64,000 nucleotides of DNA from Vulcanimicrobiota bacterium (GCA_013036095.1 JAAXCW010000008.1:62001-126000), one strand, 5' to 3'. Shown: positions 49,233-58,545, counted from the stretch's first letter. Notes: generated by a model from the sequence alone, not told the origin. Numbers and translations: made by a program.

Positions 49233-49763
49233 CTAGTCCGGCGGCGCGCGGGGCGCCGCAATTGGTTCGTCAACGAACTCCGCTTTCACGGCGCGCGCGT
49301 TCGGCCGCCGCACGAGCAACGCGTCTATGCCCGCAAACCGGCCCGCGGGCAGTACCATGCAAAAGAATGATAGCGCCAGCGCTACGCCGTTGAGCGTCCC
49401 AAGCCCCGACCAGTGGAACTCGCCTGACGCAGCGAGATAGTTGAGCGCCAAAAAGCAGCCAACGAGTCCCCCCAGCGGCGTAAGAAATCCCAAAATGAGG
49501 CTGATGCCGGTGAGCACTTCTCCCAGGCGCACCAGCTCGGCAAACACACCGATGTTGGGCGTTACCGTATTGACCAGAAAATCGTGATAGGATCCGGTGC
49601 TGGTTTGCGCCGCGCGCGCGATCATTTGGCCCATGTAGCCGTTGGGTGGCATAAACATTGCCGGGTTTAAAAACTTCGGAATCCCGTGAACCAGCCAAAA
49701 CGCTCCGGCATAGACTCTAAAAATCAGCAGCCACCCCGAAACCGCCGGGCGCATACCGATCAT
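49233..49763 (-). CDS. DoxX-family membrane protein (TQO small subunit DoxD-like)
   Basis: A 176-residue protein with four transmembrane segments (LLIFRVYAGAFWLVHGIPKF, IGVFAELVRLGEVLTGISLI, PLGGLVGCFLALNYLAASGE, LNGVALALSFFCMVLPAG). It resembles the DoxD/DoxX group tied to quinone-linked thiosulfate oxidation or redox stress. It overlaps the glycosyltransferase gene by 4 bases and is the last gene of the minus-strand block. The DoxX protein at 12479 is a different branch. Confidence 0.85.
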   Translation of the reverse strand: MIGMRPAVSGWLLIFRVYAGAFWLVHGIPKFLNPAMFMPPNGYMGQMIARAAQTSTGSYHDFLVNTVTPNIGVFAELVRLGEVLTGISLILGFLTPLGGLVGCFLALNYLAASGEFHWSGLGTLNGVALALSFFCMVLPAGRFAGIDALLVRRPNARAVKAEFVDEPIAAPRAPPD

Positions 49764-50899
49764 GCGATAGCCTCCTGCGAGCCTTCCGCCGCGAGATCGC
49801 GAATCACGCCGGCAATCTCCCGAGCTGCGTTTGGCTTAGCAAGCACGCGCATCGCCGATCGCATGTCGCTTCGCACGATGTCCGATGACAGCAGCCCGGA
49901 AATGGCGCGCGGAAGGTCGTGCGCGCGTTTGACGCGGATTGCGGCCTGCCGGTCGACGAGATAGCGCGTGTTGCGCTCCTCTTGGCCGGGCAGCGGTTTA
50001 AAAAGGACCATCGGCACTTCGGCGGCGAGCGCTTCAGCCGAAGTCAGGCCGCCGGGTTTTGTGATCAGCACGTCGGCGGCGTGCATGTACTCGTCGACGT
50101 TTCCCACGAATCCCATGACTCGCATCGGATAGGCAACGTCGTGCGCGGCCTCCAGTACGCGTTCGGCGGAGCGGCTGCTGCGGCCGACGATCGCAACCGC
50201 GCAAATCGGCAGATTCAGCGTATCGAGTGCTCGCATCATCGTCGAGAGGGGCCCGATGCCTAACCCTCCGCCCATCATCAGAACGATCGAACGGTCGCGC
50301 GGCAGATCGAGCTTCGCGCGCAGCGCCGGAACGTCGGACGGCAGATATCCGAAAGACGGGCTTACCGGAATGCCTGAAACGATCACCCGCTCCGGGCGGA
50401 TTCCTCGAGCGACCATCGCGGCACGCATTTCAGGCGTAGCGACGGCATACCGTTCGATGTTTTCGTGCATCCAAAAACTGTGCACCGCGAAATCCGTTAC
50501 CACGCCGACCACGGGCGGAGCGTCGGCAAATTGTTTCTTGTATTCGGCCATCACACCGCAAGGAAAAGCGTGCGTGCAGATGACGACGTCAGGTTTCATC
50601 TCCTGCATCATTGCGCGCAGATTTCCCGCGGTGAATTGGTGAATCCACGTGCGGAATGGACCGACTTCGGTCGCCTGCTCGGCGCGATTGTACAAAAAAC
50701 GGTACATCTGCGGAAGCGTTTTGACCATGCCGAGGTAGCCGTCGGAGACGACGCGCGACACGACCGATGCGGCGTACTTATACGAGTCGACGACGGTAGA
50801 CTCAAAAGCGGGATCCTCATGTTCGAGCTCGGCGCGCAGCGCCGAAGCAGCGGCCATATGCCCGACGCCGACGTTAGCCGACAGAAAGAGCGCGCGAAT
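49760..50899 (-). CDS. MGDG-synthase/UgtP-type glycosyltransferase (GT28)
   Basis: A GT-B glycosyltransferase of about 379 residues. The N-terminal SANVGVGHMAAASALRAEL is the conserved glycine-histidine loop of MGDG synthases, and the donor site follows in the C-terminal half (VLITKPGGLTSAEALAAEVP, PLPGQEERNTRYLV). It probably adds glucose or galactose to diacylglycerol. The first ATG (50857) falls inside the loop. An in-frame ATT at 50899, 7 bases after GGAG and touching the upstream stop, gives RALFLSANVGVGH, the expected start. Confidence 0.82.
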   Translation of the reverse strand: MRALFLSANVGVGHMAAASALRAELEHEDPAFESTVVDSYKYAASVVSRVVSDGYLGMVKTLPQMYRFLYNRAEQATEVGPFRTWIHQFTAGNLRAMMQEMKPDVVICTHAFPCGVMAEYKKQFADAPPVVGVVTDFAVHSFWMHENIERYAVATPEMRAAMVARGIRPERVIVSGIPVSPSFGYLPSDVPALRAKLDLPRDRSIVLMMGGGLGIGPLSTMMRALDTLNLPICAVAIVGRSSRSAERVLEAAHDVAYPMRVMGFVGNVDEYMHAADVLITKPGGLTSAEALAAEVPMVLFKPLPGQEERNTRYLVDRQAAIRVKRAHDLPRAISGLLSSDIVRSDMRSAMRVLAKPNAAREIAGVIRDLAAEGSQEAIA

Positions 50900-51183
50900 T
50901 ATTCGGCTCCTTGCGCGCCGGACTCTTCGGCCAGCACAAAAAAGTCGTCCAATATCTCTTGTGCCAGTGCTTCGTCAGCCAGTAAGTTGCCTTGTGCGTC
51001 GGTGACGACGAACTCGTCTTGAGGCTCGCAATACAGTACGGCGAACGCATGATGTTCTTCATCTTCCACCAGGCCCACAACTTCGAACTCCAATTCCTTG
51101 TCCTCGCCGGTGGTCTTGATGACGAGGACGTCCTTCAATTCGAGATTGCGCAGCGCTTGGCCGGATTCGCCGTCGATAGACAT
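50899..51183 (-). CDS. DUF1292 family (YrzB-like) protein
   Basis: A 94-residue acidic protein with the DUF1292 pattern: FEVVGLVEDEEHHAFAVLYC, then EPQDEFVVTDAQGNLLADEA and IEDDFFVLAEE-type end. In Bacillus the yrzB gene lies next to ruvX (yrrK); here it is two genes downstream of ruvX with mltG between. Function unknown. The gene ends where the glycosyltransferase begins. Confidence 0.78.
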   Translation of the reverse strand: MSIDGESGQALRNLELKDVLVIKTTGEDKELEFEVVGLVEDEEHHAFAVLYCEPQDEFVVTDAQGNLLADEALAQEILDDFFVLAEESGAQGAE

Positions 51184-51192
51184 AGCGGTCTC

Positions 51193-52182
51193 CTATTTCA
51201 AATACTTGGCGACGTTGGCATTTTGCTCGGACAGCGTTTTTGCAAACGCGGAATGTCCGTGGCCTTTATAAACGTAGTAGAGATACTCCGAGGGTCGCGG
51301 ATTGAGTGCGGCGACGAGCGAGGGGCGGCCGGGGTTCGCGATGGGCGTCGGCGGCAGCCCCTGGTGCAGATAGGTATTATACGGCGAATCGAGCCGCAAA
51401 TCACTGTACGTGATGACGGTTTGGTGTGAGGGCAGCGCGTATTCAATGGTCGCGTCCACCTCCAGCGGCATACCCAAGCGCAAGCGGTTGTAATAGACCC
51501 CGGCCATGAGAGGACGCTCGTCGTCGGCCTTGGCTTCGCGTTCGATCAGCGAGGCCAGCGTTACGGCTTGCGGGACCGTGAGCCCGCGTGCTCGCGCCTT
51601 ACGAGCCGCATCGGTTGGAAGTTCTTTGAGGAATTGCGCGCTCATGATCGCCTCAACCGTAGAGGGCGAAGCTCCGAGCGGCATCAGGTACGTATCGGGA
51701 AAGAGATAGCCTTCCATGTTTGCGGTTCGGAAACCGTCGACGACGATCGTATCGTGCAAGAACGCTCCGGCATACGATTGGGCATTGCCGAAGCCTTCGT
51801 TTTCGAGCTGCGCGGCGATCTGTTTTGCTGTATAGCCTTCCGGGATCGTTATCCACTTGGCGATTTGCGCGCCGCCGGTCGTGAGGCGACGCAAGATCTC
51901 GGCTTCGGTTTGGTGCGGCGCGAAGCGAAATTCGCCGGCGCGAGCTTGGGTGTCGGCGTGCAACGCTTTGGCATAGAGCCTGAAGGTTTGCGTATTGCCG
52001 ATAATGCCGGCCGCGTGCAGCTGTGACGCGATCCCGGCAAACGACGAGCCTTGTGGGATGACAACGCCGGTAGTTGCCGCGGGGCGAGAACGATCGCCGA
52101 AGATTCCATAGGCGATCCAAGCGGAGACTGCCGCCACCGCCAGCACCACGACGAAAACAACAAGCCGGATTGCGCGCATCAC
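51193..52182 (-). CDS. mltG: Endolytic murein transglycosylase MltG
   Basis: A 329-residue YceG/MltG protein: one N-terminal transmembrane helix (AIRLVVFVVVLAVAAVSAWI), a LysM-like region with GSSFAGIASQLHAAGI, and the catalytic domain with TLASLIEREAKADDERPLMA carrying the active-site glutamate, then VYYNRLRLGMPLEVD and SPYNTYLHQGLPPTPIANPG. It cuts nascent glycan strands to set chain length. It overlaps ruvX by 4 bases. Confidence 0.94.
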   Translation of the reverse strand: MMRAIRLVVFVVVLAVAAVSAWIAYGIFGDRSRPAATTGVVIPQGSSFAGIASQLHAAGIIGNTQTFRLYAKALHADTQARAGEFRFAPHQTEAEILRRLTTGGAQIAKWITIPEGYTAKQIAAQLENEGFGNAQSYAGAFLHDTIVVDGFRTANMEGYLFPDTYLMPLGASPSTVEAIMSAQFLKELPTDAARKARARGLTVPQAVTLASLIEREAKADDERPLMAGVYYNRLRLGMPLEVDATIEYALPSHQTVITYSDLRLDSPYNTYLHQGLPPTPIANPGRPSLVAALNPRPSEYLYYVYKGHGHSAFAKTLSEQNANVAKYLK

Positions 52183-52610
52183 GGGAGACCCTGCCCGCTT
52201 CCTCTCCGCCGTGCGAGAAACGTTTCCAGAATGAGCGCCGCCGCCATCTTGTCAACGACCGTCTTTCTTTTCGCGCGGCTCACGTCCGCGGCGATAAGTA
52301 CTTTTTGCGCCTGCGCGGTCGTCAAGCGTTCGTCCATGCGATGAATCGCGCCGGAAAAACTCTTGCGTAGATGTTCCACAAACCGGTCGATCTGTTCGGC
52401 CGCCGGTCCCCGCTCGCCCGAAAGCCGCAGCGGGTCGCCCACGACGATCTCGCCGGCCTGGTAGTCGCGGGCGAGATCCACAATGCGCTCCAAGTCCGCG
52501 CGCAGATTCGTTCGCTCCAACACTGCAACGGGCAGCGCAAAGCTTGCGCTCGGATCGGCCACGGCTACGCCGATACGCTTCATTCCCACGTCGAGCGCCA
52601 TGACGGGCAT
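52179..52610 (-). CDS. ruvX: RuvX/YqgF Holliday-junction resolvase-like pre-16S nuclease
   Basis: A 143-residue RuvX: LDVGMKRIGVAVADPSASFA with the catalytic aspartate, EIVVGDPLRLSGERGPAAEQ, and the MDERLTTAQAQKVLI end with the acidic pair. The enzyme processes 16S rRNA precursor ends in Escherichia coli. It lies 3 bases downstream of recO and overlaps mltG. The order recO-ruvX-mltG-DUF1292 mixes two gene neighbourhoods that are separate in Bacillus. Confidence 0.93.
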   Translation of the reverse strand: MPVMALDVGMKRIGVAVADPSASFALPVAVLERTNLRADLERIVDLARDYQAGEIVVGDPLRLSGERGPAAEQIDRFVEHLRKSFSGAIHRMDERLTTAQAQKVLIAADVSRAKRKTVVDKMAAALILETFLARRRGSGQGLP

Positions 52611-52613
52611 CAG

Positions 52614-53354
52614 TTAGCTCTTCGCGAACTCTGCCGCATGCGCGCCGGCTTTCGGGCGGCGGCCTAAATGGTGATTCACCAGCGTTTCGACCGCGCGCGT
52701 TACCGCGGGCTTGGCGTACAACACCGCCGATGCGGTTCCGCGCGGCGCGGCCAGCGCGCGCATATTCTCCATGTCGCTTTCGGTCAACGCGAGCGGATCG
52801 CGCCAAGCCGGCCGGCACTCTTCGCCGGCAAAACCGCCCTGCTCGGAATCGAGCCAGGCGTTCTTCCCCACCAAGGACGCTCCGCAGAGCACGCATGTGT
52901 CCAGCGGGGGCGCTAACCCAAGCGCACCGAGCAACAGCAGGGAGAAGCGCGGCACCAGTCCCAGCGATTCTTCGCTGTGGCCGATCGCGCGCAACGCGCC
53001 GGTCAGCAGTGCATAGATCTCCGGCATGGCCAGATCGGGCTCGCAAAACGCATCAACGAGCTCGATGATCAGATGTGCGGCAGCGTATCGCTCGGGCGCG
53101 ACGAGATTCTGCCAGTAGGCATTTTCGATGTCGGCGGAGACGACGACGTCGAGGTTTCGGCCGCGATGCATCGTGAGGGCCACTTCGTTACCCATTTCCA
53201 ATCTGCCGGCCAGATGGCTCTTCGTGCGGCGCGCGCCTTTCGCAATCGCGTCCATCTTTCCGCGTTCGGTAGAAAAGAGCGTGAGGATGCGGTCCGCCTC
53301 TCCGTACGTTCGGCCGCGCAAGACGACGGCGGTCGTCTTGTAGGCGCGGTTCAT
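52614..53354 (-). CDS. recO: DNA repair protein RecO
   Basis: A 246-residue RecO: an N-terminal OB domain (YKTTAVVLRGRTYGEADRIL, LFSTERGKMDAIAKGARRTK), a helical region with LAPPLDTCVLCGASLVGKN (a CxxC of the zinc finger) and GGFAGEEC. RecO promotes RecA loading by exchanging SSB. It overlaps cdd by 4 bases. Era, normally between cdd and recO in Firmicutes, is absent here. Confidence 0.92.
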   Translation of the reverse strand: MNRAYKTTAVVLRGRTYGEADRILTLFSTERGKMDAIAKGARRTKSHLAGRLEMGNEVALTMHRGRNLDVVVSADIENAYWQNLVAPERYAAAHLIIELVDAFCEPDLAMPEIYALLTGALRAIGHSEESLGLVPRFSLLLLGALGLAPPLDTCVLCGASLVGKNAWLDSEQGGFAGEECRPAWRDPLALTESDMENMRALAAPRGTASAVLYAKPAVTRAVETLVNHHLGRRPKAGAHAAEFAKS

Positions 53355-53827
53355 CGCTCGGCGCTAAAAGAGGCCGGCCCGAAGGCGTCGGGCAGCAGCT
53401 GGTCGACCGCAGTGACCCTATAGCCCTCGCTCGTCGCGTAGACGACGGGCAACTGGGCGTTGAACTCGCTTAAGAATTGCCGGCAGGTTCCGCACGGAGC
53501 GGTCCCAACTCCGTCGGCGCCGACGATGGCAATGGCTTTGAAACCCCGCCGGCCGTGCGAGACGGCTGCCGTCGCCGCGCTGCGTTCGGCGCAGATCGCC
53601 AAACCGTAACTTGCGTTCTCGACATTTGCGCCACAAAAGATTTCGCCGCCCTCAACGAGCAGCGCGGCCCCGACGCAAAAGCCGGAGTACGGCGCGTAAG
53701 CCTCGTCGCGAACCGCGCGTGCTTTGGGGAGTGCCAACTCCAAAAATTCGGAAACGTCCATTCCGGCGCGGCTGCGAAAATCTTCAGCTGAAATGCCCTC
53801 GAAACGAAGCCGATCCTTAGACTGCAT
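53351..53827 (-). CDS. cdd: Cytidine deaminase
   Basis: Homotetrameric-type cytidine deaminase with YAPYSGFCVGAALLVEGGEI, the zinc ligand and catalytic glutamate in CGANVENASYGLAICAERSA, and PCGTCRQFLSEF. It converts cytidine and deoxycytidine to uridine forms for salvage. The ATG at 53827 overlaps the corC gene by 11 bases and adds about 20 residues beyond the family norm; the ATG at 53761 matches normal length. Confidence 0.92.
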   Translation of the reverse strand: MQSKDRLRFEGISAEDFRSRAGMDVSEFLELALPKARAVRDEAYAPYSGFCVGAALLVEGGEIFCGANVENASYGLAICAERSAATAAVSHGRRGFKAIAIVGADGVGTAPCGTCRQFLSEFNAQLPVVYATSEGYRVTAVDQLLPDAFGPASFSAER

Positions 53828-55139
53828 CTTCCTCCGCGCGCGCGCGCTCTTGGGCCGCTTGAGTTAAACCGTTGGAGTAGATACGCAGCGCAAGTATCCT
53901 CCGGCCACGCATGCGGTCGATCTTCAACTTCGTATGATCGCCGGCCTGGATTTCCTCGCCCTCTCCGGGAAGGCGGCCGAAAAGGCCGACCGCGTATCCG
54001 CCGATCGTTTCGAATTCTTCGTGCGGAAGATCGGTTCCGAGCTTCGCATTGACGTCTTCGATATTCATGCCTGCGTCCACTACCGCTTCGCGGTCGCTGA
54101 GGATGCGCACAGGCTCCTGTTCATCTTCGTCGTGCTCGTCACGAATTTCGCCGACGATCTCTTCGAGCAGGTCTTCCATCGTCACGAGGCCGGCCGTGCC
54201 GCCGTATTCGTCCACGACGATGGCCATCGAAAATTTGTCGCGCTGCATTTCACGCAGCAGCTCCGCCAGTTTTTTGTTCTCGGGCACGTGCGCGATGGGC
54301 CGCATCAGCGAGCGGATCGGCAGCGAGCTAATCGTGCCGTTCGCCAAACTGATCAGCAGTTCGCGATCGTGCACGACGCCGATAATGTCGTCCTTTGACC
54401 CTTCATAGACGGGCAGTTTCGAGTAACCTTCAGAGATAACGATATCGAGCGCACGGCGCGGCGAGTCTTCGACCGAGACCGCGACGATTTCGGGACGCGG
54501 CGTCATCACCTCGCGCACGATCGTGTCCCCGAACTCGATCACCGAATGGATCATCTCACGCTCTTGCTCTTCGAGCACGTTTTGTTCGGCCGCGACCGTC
54601 GCGATCGTGCGGATATCTTCGTCGGTAACGAAGATCTGACGCGTCGGCTTAATGCCGAACGGGCGCACGAAAATGCTCGAAAGGCCTTGGAACGTGAAGA
54701 CCAGCGGATTGAGCAGGCCCGCTATCCGGCGCATCGTCGGCGCAAGGCGCAAAGCCCAGCGCTCGCTGTCGGAAACCGCGACCGTCTTCGGTATGATTTC
54801 GCCGAAGAGCAGCAAGATGAACGCCATCACGATCGTCGAGATCACAGCGGCGTCGGGAATGCCCATGCGTATGAAGATGTAGGTCGCCAAAGAATCGGCG
54901 GCTAGAAGCACGCACGTGTTCGCGATCAGGATCGACGTCAGAAACCGGTTGCGATCTTCCGTGAGCGCCAAGACCGCGCGCGCGCGCTTAAGCCCGCGCT
55001 CGACCATGGTGCGGGCTCGCAGGCGGGAAACGGCCACCAGAGCGGCTTCCGAGGCGGCAAAAAAGGCGGCGAGCAGCACCAAGACCACGAGCGCAGCGAT
55101 CTCGTAGGCCGAGACGTGGGGGGCGCCTGCAGGGGTCAT
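53817..55139 (-). CDS. Hemolysin-family CNNM/CBS/CorC-HlyC membrane protein
   Basis: A 440-residue protein: a DUF21/CNNM membrane domain of four helices (AALVVLVLLAAFFAASEAAL, LTSILIANTCVLLAADSLAT), then two CBS domains (TPRPEIVAVSVEDSPRRALD, LMRPIAHVPENKKLAELLRE) and a C-terminal CorC_HlyC domain (GGYAVGLFGRLPGEGEEIQA). The family exports or regulates magnesium or cobalt, often next to ybeY and era. Here it sits between dgkA and cdd. Confidence 0.93.
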   Translation of the reverse strand: MTPAGAPHVSAYEIAALVVLVLLAAFFAASEAALVAVSRLRARTMVERGLKRARAVLALTEDRNRFLTSILIANTCVLLAADSLATYIFIRMGIPDAAVISTIVMAFILLLFGEIIPKTVAVSDSERWALRLAPTMRRIAGLLNPLVFTFQGLSSIFVRPFGIKPTRQIFVTDEDIRTIATVAAEQNVLEEQEREMIHSVIEFGDTIVREVMTPRPEIVAVSVEDSPRRALDIVISEGYSKLPVYEGSKDDIIGVVHDRELLISLANGTISSLPIRSLMRPIAHVPENKKLAELLREMQRDKFSMAIVVDEYGGTAGLVTMEDLLEEIVGEIRDEHDEDEQEPVRILSDREAVVDAGMNIEDVNAKLGTDLPHEEFETIGGYAVGLFGRLPGEGEEIQAGDHTKLKIDRMRGRRILALRIYSNGLTQAAQERARAEEDAV

Positions 55140-55201
55140 TTACGAGCCGGGCCTATCGAGGGCCCGGGCGGCTTCGTCGAGGGGTGTCCAATGCGCGGCC
55201 A

Positions 55202-55975
55202 TTATAGCACACCCCCAGGACGCGCCAGCACAAAGACCGCCAGGGCCAGAAGGCTCCCCAAAACGGCCCCCCAGGAGACCTCGAAGACGTTGTGAATGCG
55301 CGCCTCCACCCGGCTCTGGGCGACCAGGAACGCAATGAAGTACGCCAGCACCGCGACCAGCGGCCGCCCGTGGAAGATCAGCGCCAGCCCGGTCGCGGCC
55401 GCGAAGGCCAGCGCCGTGTGTCCGGATACCGAGCCCCCTTGAAACGGCGTACCGCGTCCGGTAAAGGCCTTGGCCAGGATCGTCCCAATCAGGACCACCG
55501 CGAACATAATGAGGACGACGTTGGCGGGAACCGCGGCGAGCGCCGTATAGACGCGCGGCCCGCCGCGCTGAATCCCCTGATAGAACACGAGGTACCCGAC
55601 CAGCACCGCGCCGACGCTTCCGATGAAGACCGCGCCGGCCGCCGCATCCTTCGCCGTCTTTGCCAGCGGATGATGAGCGACGGTGAGCAGATCGACCACG
55701 GCTTCAATCGCCGTGTTCAACAGCTCAAGTGAAAGCACGATCACGATCATGACGATGATGGCGATCACGTAGAGGCGATCCAAGCGCAGCAGCATCGTCG
55801 CGATAAGCACCAGTGCCGCAATAATCAAATGGACGCGCATGTTCGGCTGCGTACGCGTTGCGTAGACGATCCCCGAAAACGCGTAATGAAACGAGCTCCA
55901 GAATTTTGACTCGGTGATGCGCGCGTATTCGGGCTGCGAATGTTCGCGCGAAGGTGGCGGCAGATTCTCAGTCAT
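55202..55975 (-). CDS. dgkA: Undecaprenol/diacylglycerol kinase fused to PAP2 phosphatase domain
   Basis: About 257 residues. The first half is the Gram-positive DgkA type: [40 protein letters not shown], the ELLNTAIE motif carrying the catalytic glutamate and [20 protein letters not shown]. The second half adds membrane segments with [20 protein letters not shown] and [19 protein letters not shown], the PAP2-type histidines. Such fusions can recycle undecaprenyl phosphate. The ATG at 55975 starts it and overlaps ybeY by 8 bases. Confidence 0.9.
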   Translation of the reverse strand: MTENLPPPSREHSQPEYARITESKFWSSFHYAFSGIVYATRTQPNMRVHLIIAALVLIATMLLRLDRLYVIAIIVMIVIVLSLELLNTAIEAVVDLLTVAHHPLAKTAKDAAAGAVFIGSVGAVLVGYLVFYQGIQRGGPRVYTALAAVPANVVLIMFAVVLIGTILAKAFTGRGTPFQGGSVSGHTALAFAAATGLALIFHGRPLVAVLAYFIAFLVAQSRVEARIHNVFEVSWGAVLGSLLALAVFVLARPGGVL

Positions 55976-56396
55976 AGGGCCACGGCATGGCGATCGCGGC
56001 GGCCAGCCGGCGTTCTTCCGCCTCCATGGCCGCACGTTCGCCCGGCTCGTGGTGATCGTGTCCGAGCAAATGAAGCAGCCCGTGAATGAGCAACCGGTTG
56101 ACTTCGGTTTGCAGGGGCGCATCGTACTCGGCCGCTTGCCGGCGCGCCGTGTCGAGACTGATCGCAATATCGCCCAAAGAACTCGTACCGGGAGGAGCAG
56201 GAAAGCTCAAAACGTCGGTCGCTTTATCTTTTCCGCGGTGCGCGCGATTGAGTTCGCGCACTTGCGCGTCTCCCGTTAAAAGCAGCGAAAGTTCGCCCGC
56301 AGGCCGGCCGGCGGTACGCAGCAGCGTCTGCGCTGTGTTCTTCAAGCGGCGCACGTCGAGGGCTGGATCGCGGACGTCAGCGCGCACATCGATCAC
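55968..56396 (-). CDS. ybeY: Endoribonuclease YbeY
   Basis: A 142-residue YbeY with the zinc site [16 protein letters not shown] (three histidines), preceded by [18 protein letters not shown] and KATDVLSFP. It matures 16S rRNA 3' ends and performs ribosome quality control. It starts 1 base after the phoH stop, as in many bacteria. Confidence 0.95.
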   Translation of the reverse strand: MIDVRADVRDPALDVRRLKNTAQTLLRTAGRPAGELSLLLTGDAQVRELNRAHRGKDKATDVLSFPAPPGTSSLGDIAISLDTARRQAAEYDAPLQTEVNRLLIHGLLHLLGHDHHEPGERAAMEAEERRLAAAIAMPWPYD

Positions 56397-56397
56397 G

Positions 56398-57348
56398 CTA
56401 TCCGCGGTCGGCTGCGTACGCGCGGATGATCTCGACCACGAGCGGATGACGGACGACGTCGGATTCTCCGAGCTCGATGACGCCGATATCGCGCACTCCG
56501 TTAAAGCGCCGCGGCGCCTCGAGCAGTCCGCTCTGCGCGCCGCCGGGTAGATCCACTTGCGTCACATCTCCGTTCACGATCATCTTCGATCCTGAGCCCA
56601 GACGCGTCAAAAACATTTTCAGCTGATCGCGCGTGGCGTTCTGCGCTTCATCCAGAATGACGAACGCGTCCGAAAGCGTCCGGCCGCGCATGTACGCAAG
56701 CGGCGCGACTTCGATGACGCCGCGATCCATATAGCGGGAAACGAGCGGGTCGTCCATCAACTCCGCCAGTGAATCGTAAAGCGGACGCAGATACGGGTCC
56801 ACTTTTTCTTTCAGGTCACCCGGCAGAAAGCCGAGTTTTTCGCCGGCCTCCACGGCCGGACGTGAAAGAATCACGCGCGCGACCTGACGCGCGCGCAGCG
56901 CGCGCACGGCCATGACCACGGCCAAAAATGTTTTTCCGGTTCCCGCCGGGCCGATGCCGAACGTCAGCGTGTTGCGCTCGATCGAATCGACGAATGCGCG
57001 CTGGCCCGCCGTCTTCGGTCTGATCTCGTGCCCGCGGTTCGAGCGGAACAACGTTTCGGGAAGCGCCGACGTCTCGCTGCCGCGCCGGACGTCCGACGTC
57101 GCGAGCGCGACGTCGTCGGGCGTCAGGTGTACGCCGCGCACAGCGGCATCGAGCATGCGCTTTACAACATCGTACGCTTGCTCGACGGCGTTCTTTTCAC
57201 CGTGCACAACCAGGCTGTGGCCGTCGACCCGCAGCGATACTGCAAGCGCATCTTCCAAAGCCGAGAGATTTTGATCGAATTTTCCGAACAGCCGGAATTG
57301 ATCGGTGAGTTCGCTTAGGTCGACGGTTCGTTCGGTCGTTGACTCCAG
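56398..57348 (-). CDS. phoH: PhoH-family ATPase
   Basis: A PhoH-like P-loop protein of about 316 residues: [60 protein letters not shown] and [14 protein letters not shown]. PhoH (YbeZ) works with YbeY and helicases on RNA. The first ATG/GTG/TTG (TTG, 57258) would remove the conserved N terminus [17 protein letters not shown]. An in-frame CTG at 57348, 8 bases after AGGGAG, supplies it and gives about 30 extra residues, the normal length. The start codon is therefore inferred to be CTG. Confidence 0.88.
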   Translation of the reverse strand: MESTTERTVDLSELTDQFRLFGKFDQNLSALEDALAVSLRVDGHSLVVHGEKNAVEQAYDVVKRMLDAAVRGVHLTPDDVALATSDVRRGSETSALPETLFRSNRGHEIRPKTAGQRAFVDSIERNTLTFGIGPAGTGKTFLAVVMAVRALRARQVARVILSRPAVEAGEKLGFLPGDLKEKVDPYLRPLYDSLAELMDDPLVSRYMDRGVIEVAPLAYMRGRTLSDAFVILDEAQNATRDQLKMFLTRLGSGSKMIVNGDVTQVDLPGGAQSGLLEAPRRFNGVRDIGVIELGESDVVRHPLVVEIIRAYAADRG

Positions 57349-57441
57349 AGTTCGTGCTCCCTCAGCGCCCGGGGTGGTCCGAGTACTTCCGTGGCGATAA
57401 CTGCCCGCAATAGACTCTTCCCATCTTCGAACATCGCTCGC

Positions 57442-57491
57442 ACCGTCCCGCCCTCGCTTTGCGGCAGCGTTAATCGCTCGGGCGGGACGGT
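57442..57491 (+). repeat. Palindromic element copy B (12-bp stem, conserved 26-base loop)
   Basis: ACCGTCCCGCCC (57442-57453) pairs perfectly with GGGCGGGACGGT (57480-57491). The 26-base loop begins TCGCTTT, then G, contains CGGCA and ends TTAATCGCTC, nearly identical to copy A at 25704. Compared with copy A, stem positions 1, 4, 6 and 7 differ and all are compensated. It is followed by ACTCGCT and a second GGACGG, again as in copy A. It lies in the floA-phoH intergenic region, antisense to that operon, about 94 bases before the phoH start. Confidence 0.75.
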
Positions 57492-57525
57492 ACTCGCTGG
57501 ACGGGGCGCACTGCCTCGCGGCATG

Positions 57526-58542
57526 CTACTTGGCTGGCGGCGGCGGCGGAGCGCTCGGGGGCGGACCTTGATCCGGCTGAGAAACGCTGCCCGAAATCGC
57601 GCCGCGCATCTCCGAATCGGCCTGGATGTTCTTCATCCGGTAATAATCCATGATTCCCAGGTTACCGCTGCGGAACGACTCGGCAATAGCTTGCGGCACC
57701 GACGCTTCGGCGTCCACGACTTTCGCGCGCATGCGCTGCGTCTCGGCCTTCATTTCCTGTTCGGCAGCTTGCGCCGCGTATTGCCGTTCTGAAGCTTTGG
57801 CCTGTGCGATCCGGCGGTCGGCCTCGGCCTGCGACATCTGCAGTTCGGCGCCGATGTTCTTACCGACGTCAACGTCGGCGATATCGATCGACACGATCTC
57901 AAACGCGGTTCCCGCATCGAGGCCCTTGGCGAGCACGGCTTTGCTGATGCGATCGGGATATTCCAGCACCTGTTTGTGATCGAGCGCCGCACCGACCGCG
58001 GAGACGACGCCTTCGCCGACGCGCGCGACGATCGTCGGTTCGCCGGCGCCGCCGACGTAGCGATCGAGATTGCTGCGCACGGTGATACGCGCTTTCACGT
58101 TCAACTGAATACCGTTCTGCGCGACGCCTTGGAAAATCGGCGTTTCAATGACCTTCGGGTTGACCGACGTCTGCAGCGCTTCCAGCACGTTGCGTCCGGC
58201 CAAATCGATTGCGGCGGCGCGCTGCCACTCCAGCGGAATCTGCGCGCGCTGCGCGGCGATCATCGCGAGCACGCAGTTCTCGATGTTGCCGCCCGCCAGA
58301 TAGTGCGACTGCAGCTGATCGACATTGAGGGGGAGACCCGCTTTACGCGCGCGCACCAAGTTGGTAACGATAACGCTGGGCGGAATGCCGATGATCCGCA
58401 TCCGGATGAGCGACCCAATCGAGAGCGGAACGCCGGCCGCGACCGTTCTGAACCACATGCCGATCGGGAAATAATAGAGGAACGTAAAGAACAGAATGAT
58501 CGCGACGAAAAAAATGATCGTCGCGGTGATTGTAACGCCCAA
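57526..58542 (-). CDS. floA: Flotillin-like protein FloA
   Basis: A 338-residue FloA/YqfA: an N-terminal membrane hairpin ([20 protein letters not shown]), [17 protein letters not shown] segment reading [40 protein letters not shown] and a long AE-rich coiled region ([18 protein letters not shown]). It scaffolds membrane microdomains and wall synthesis in Bacillus. It pairs with NfeD directly upstream, as in Bacillus yqeZ-yqfA. The C-terminal end is proline-rich. Confidence 0.93.
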   Translation of the reverse strand: MGVTITATIIFFVAIILFFTFLYYFPIGMWFRTVAAGVPLSIGSLIRMRIIGIPPSVIVTNLVRARKAGLPLNVDQLQSHYLAGGNIENCVLAMIAAQRAQIPLEWQRAAAIDLAGRNVLEALQTSVNPKVIETPIFQGVAQNGIQLNVKARITVRSNLDRYVGGAGEPTIVARVGEGVVSAVGAALDHKQVLEYPDRISKAVLAKGLDAGTAFEIVSIDIADVDVGKNIGAELQMSQAEADRRIAQAKASERQYAAQAAEQEMKAETQRMRAKVVDAEASVPQAIAESFRSGNLGIMDYYRMKNIQADSEMRGAISGSVSQPDQGPPPSAPPPPPAK

Positions 58543-58545
58543 GAT

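Noticed and set aside
57315..57524. 69-codon frame across palindromic element B
   Set aside because: Its sequence is explained by the palindromic element and by the start of phoH in another frame. Similarity to a frame across element A reflects the shared loop, not a protein family.
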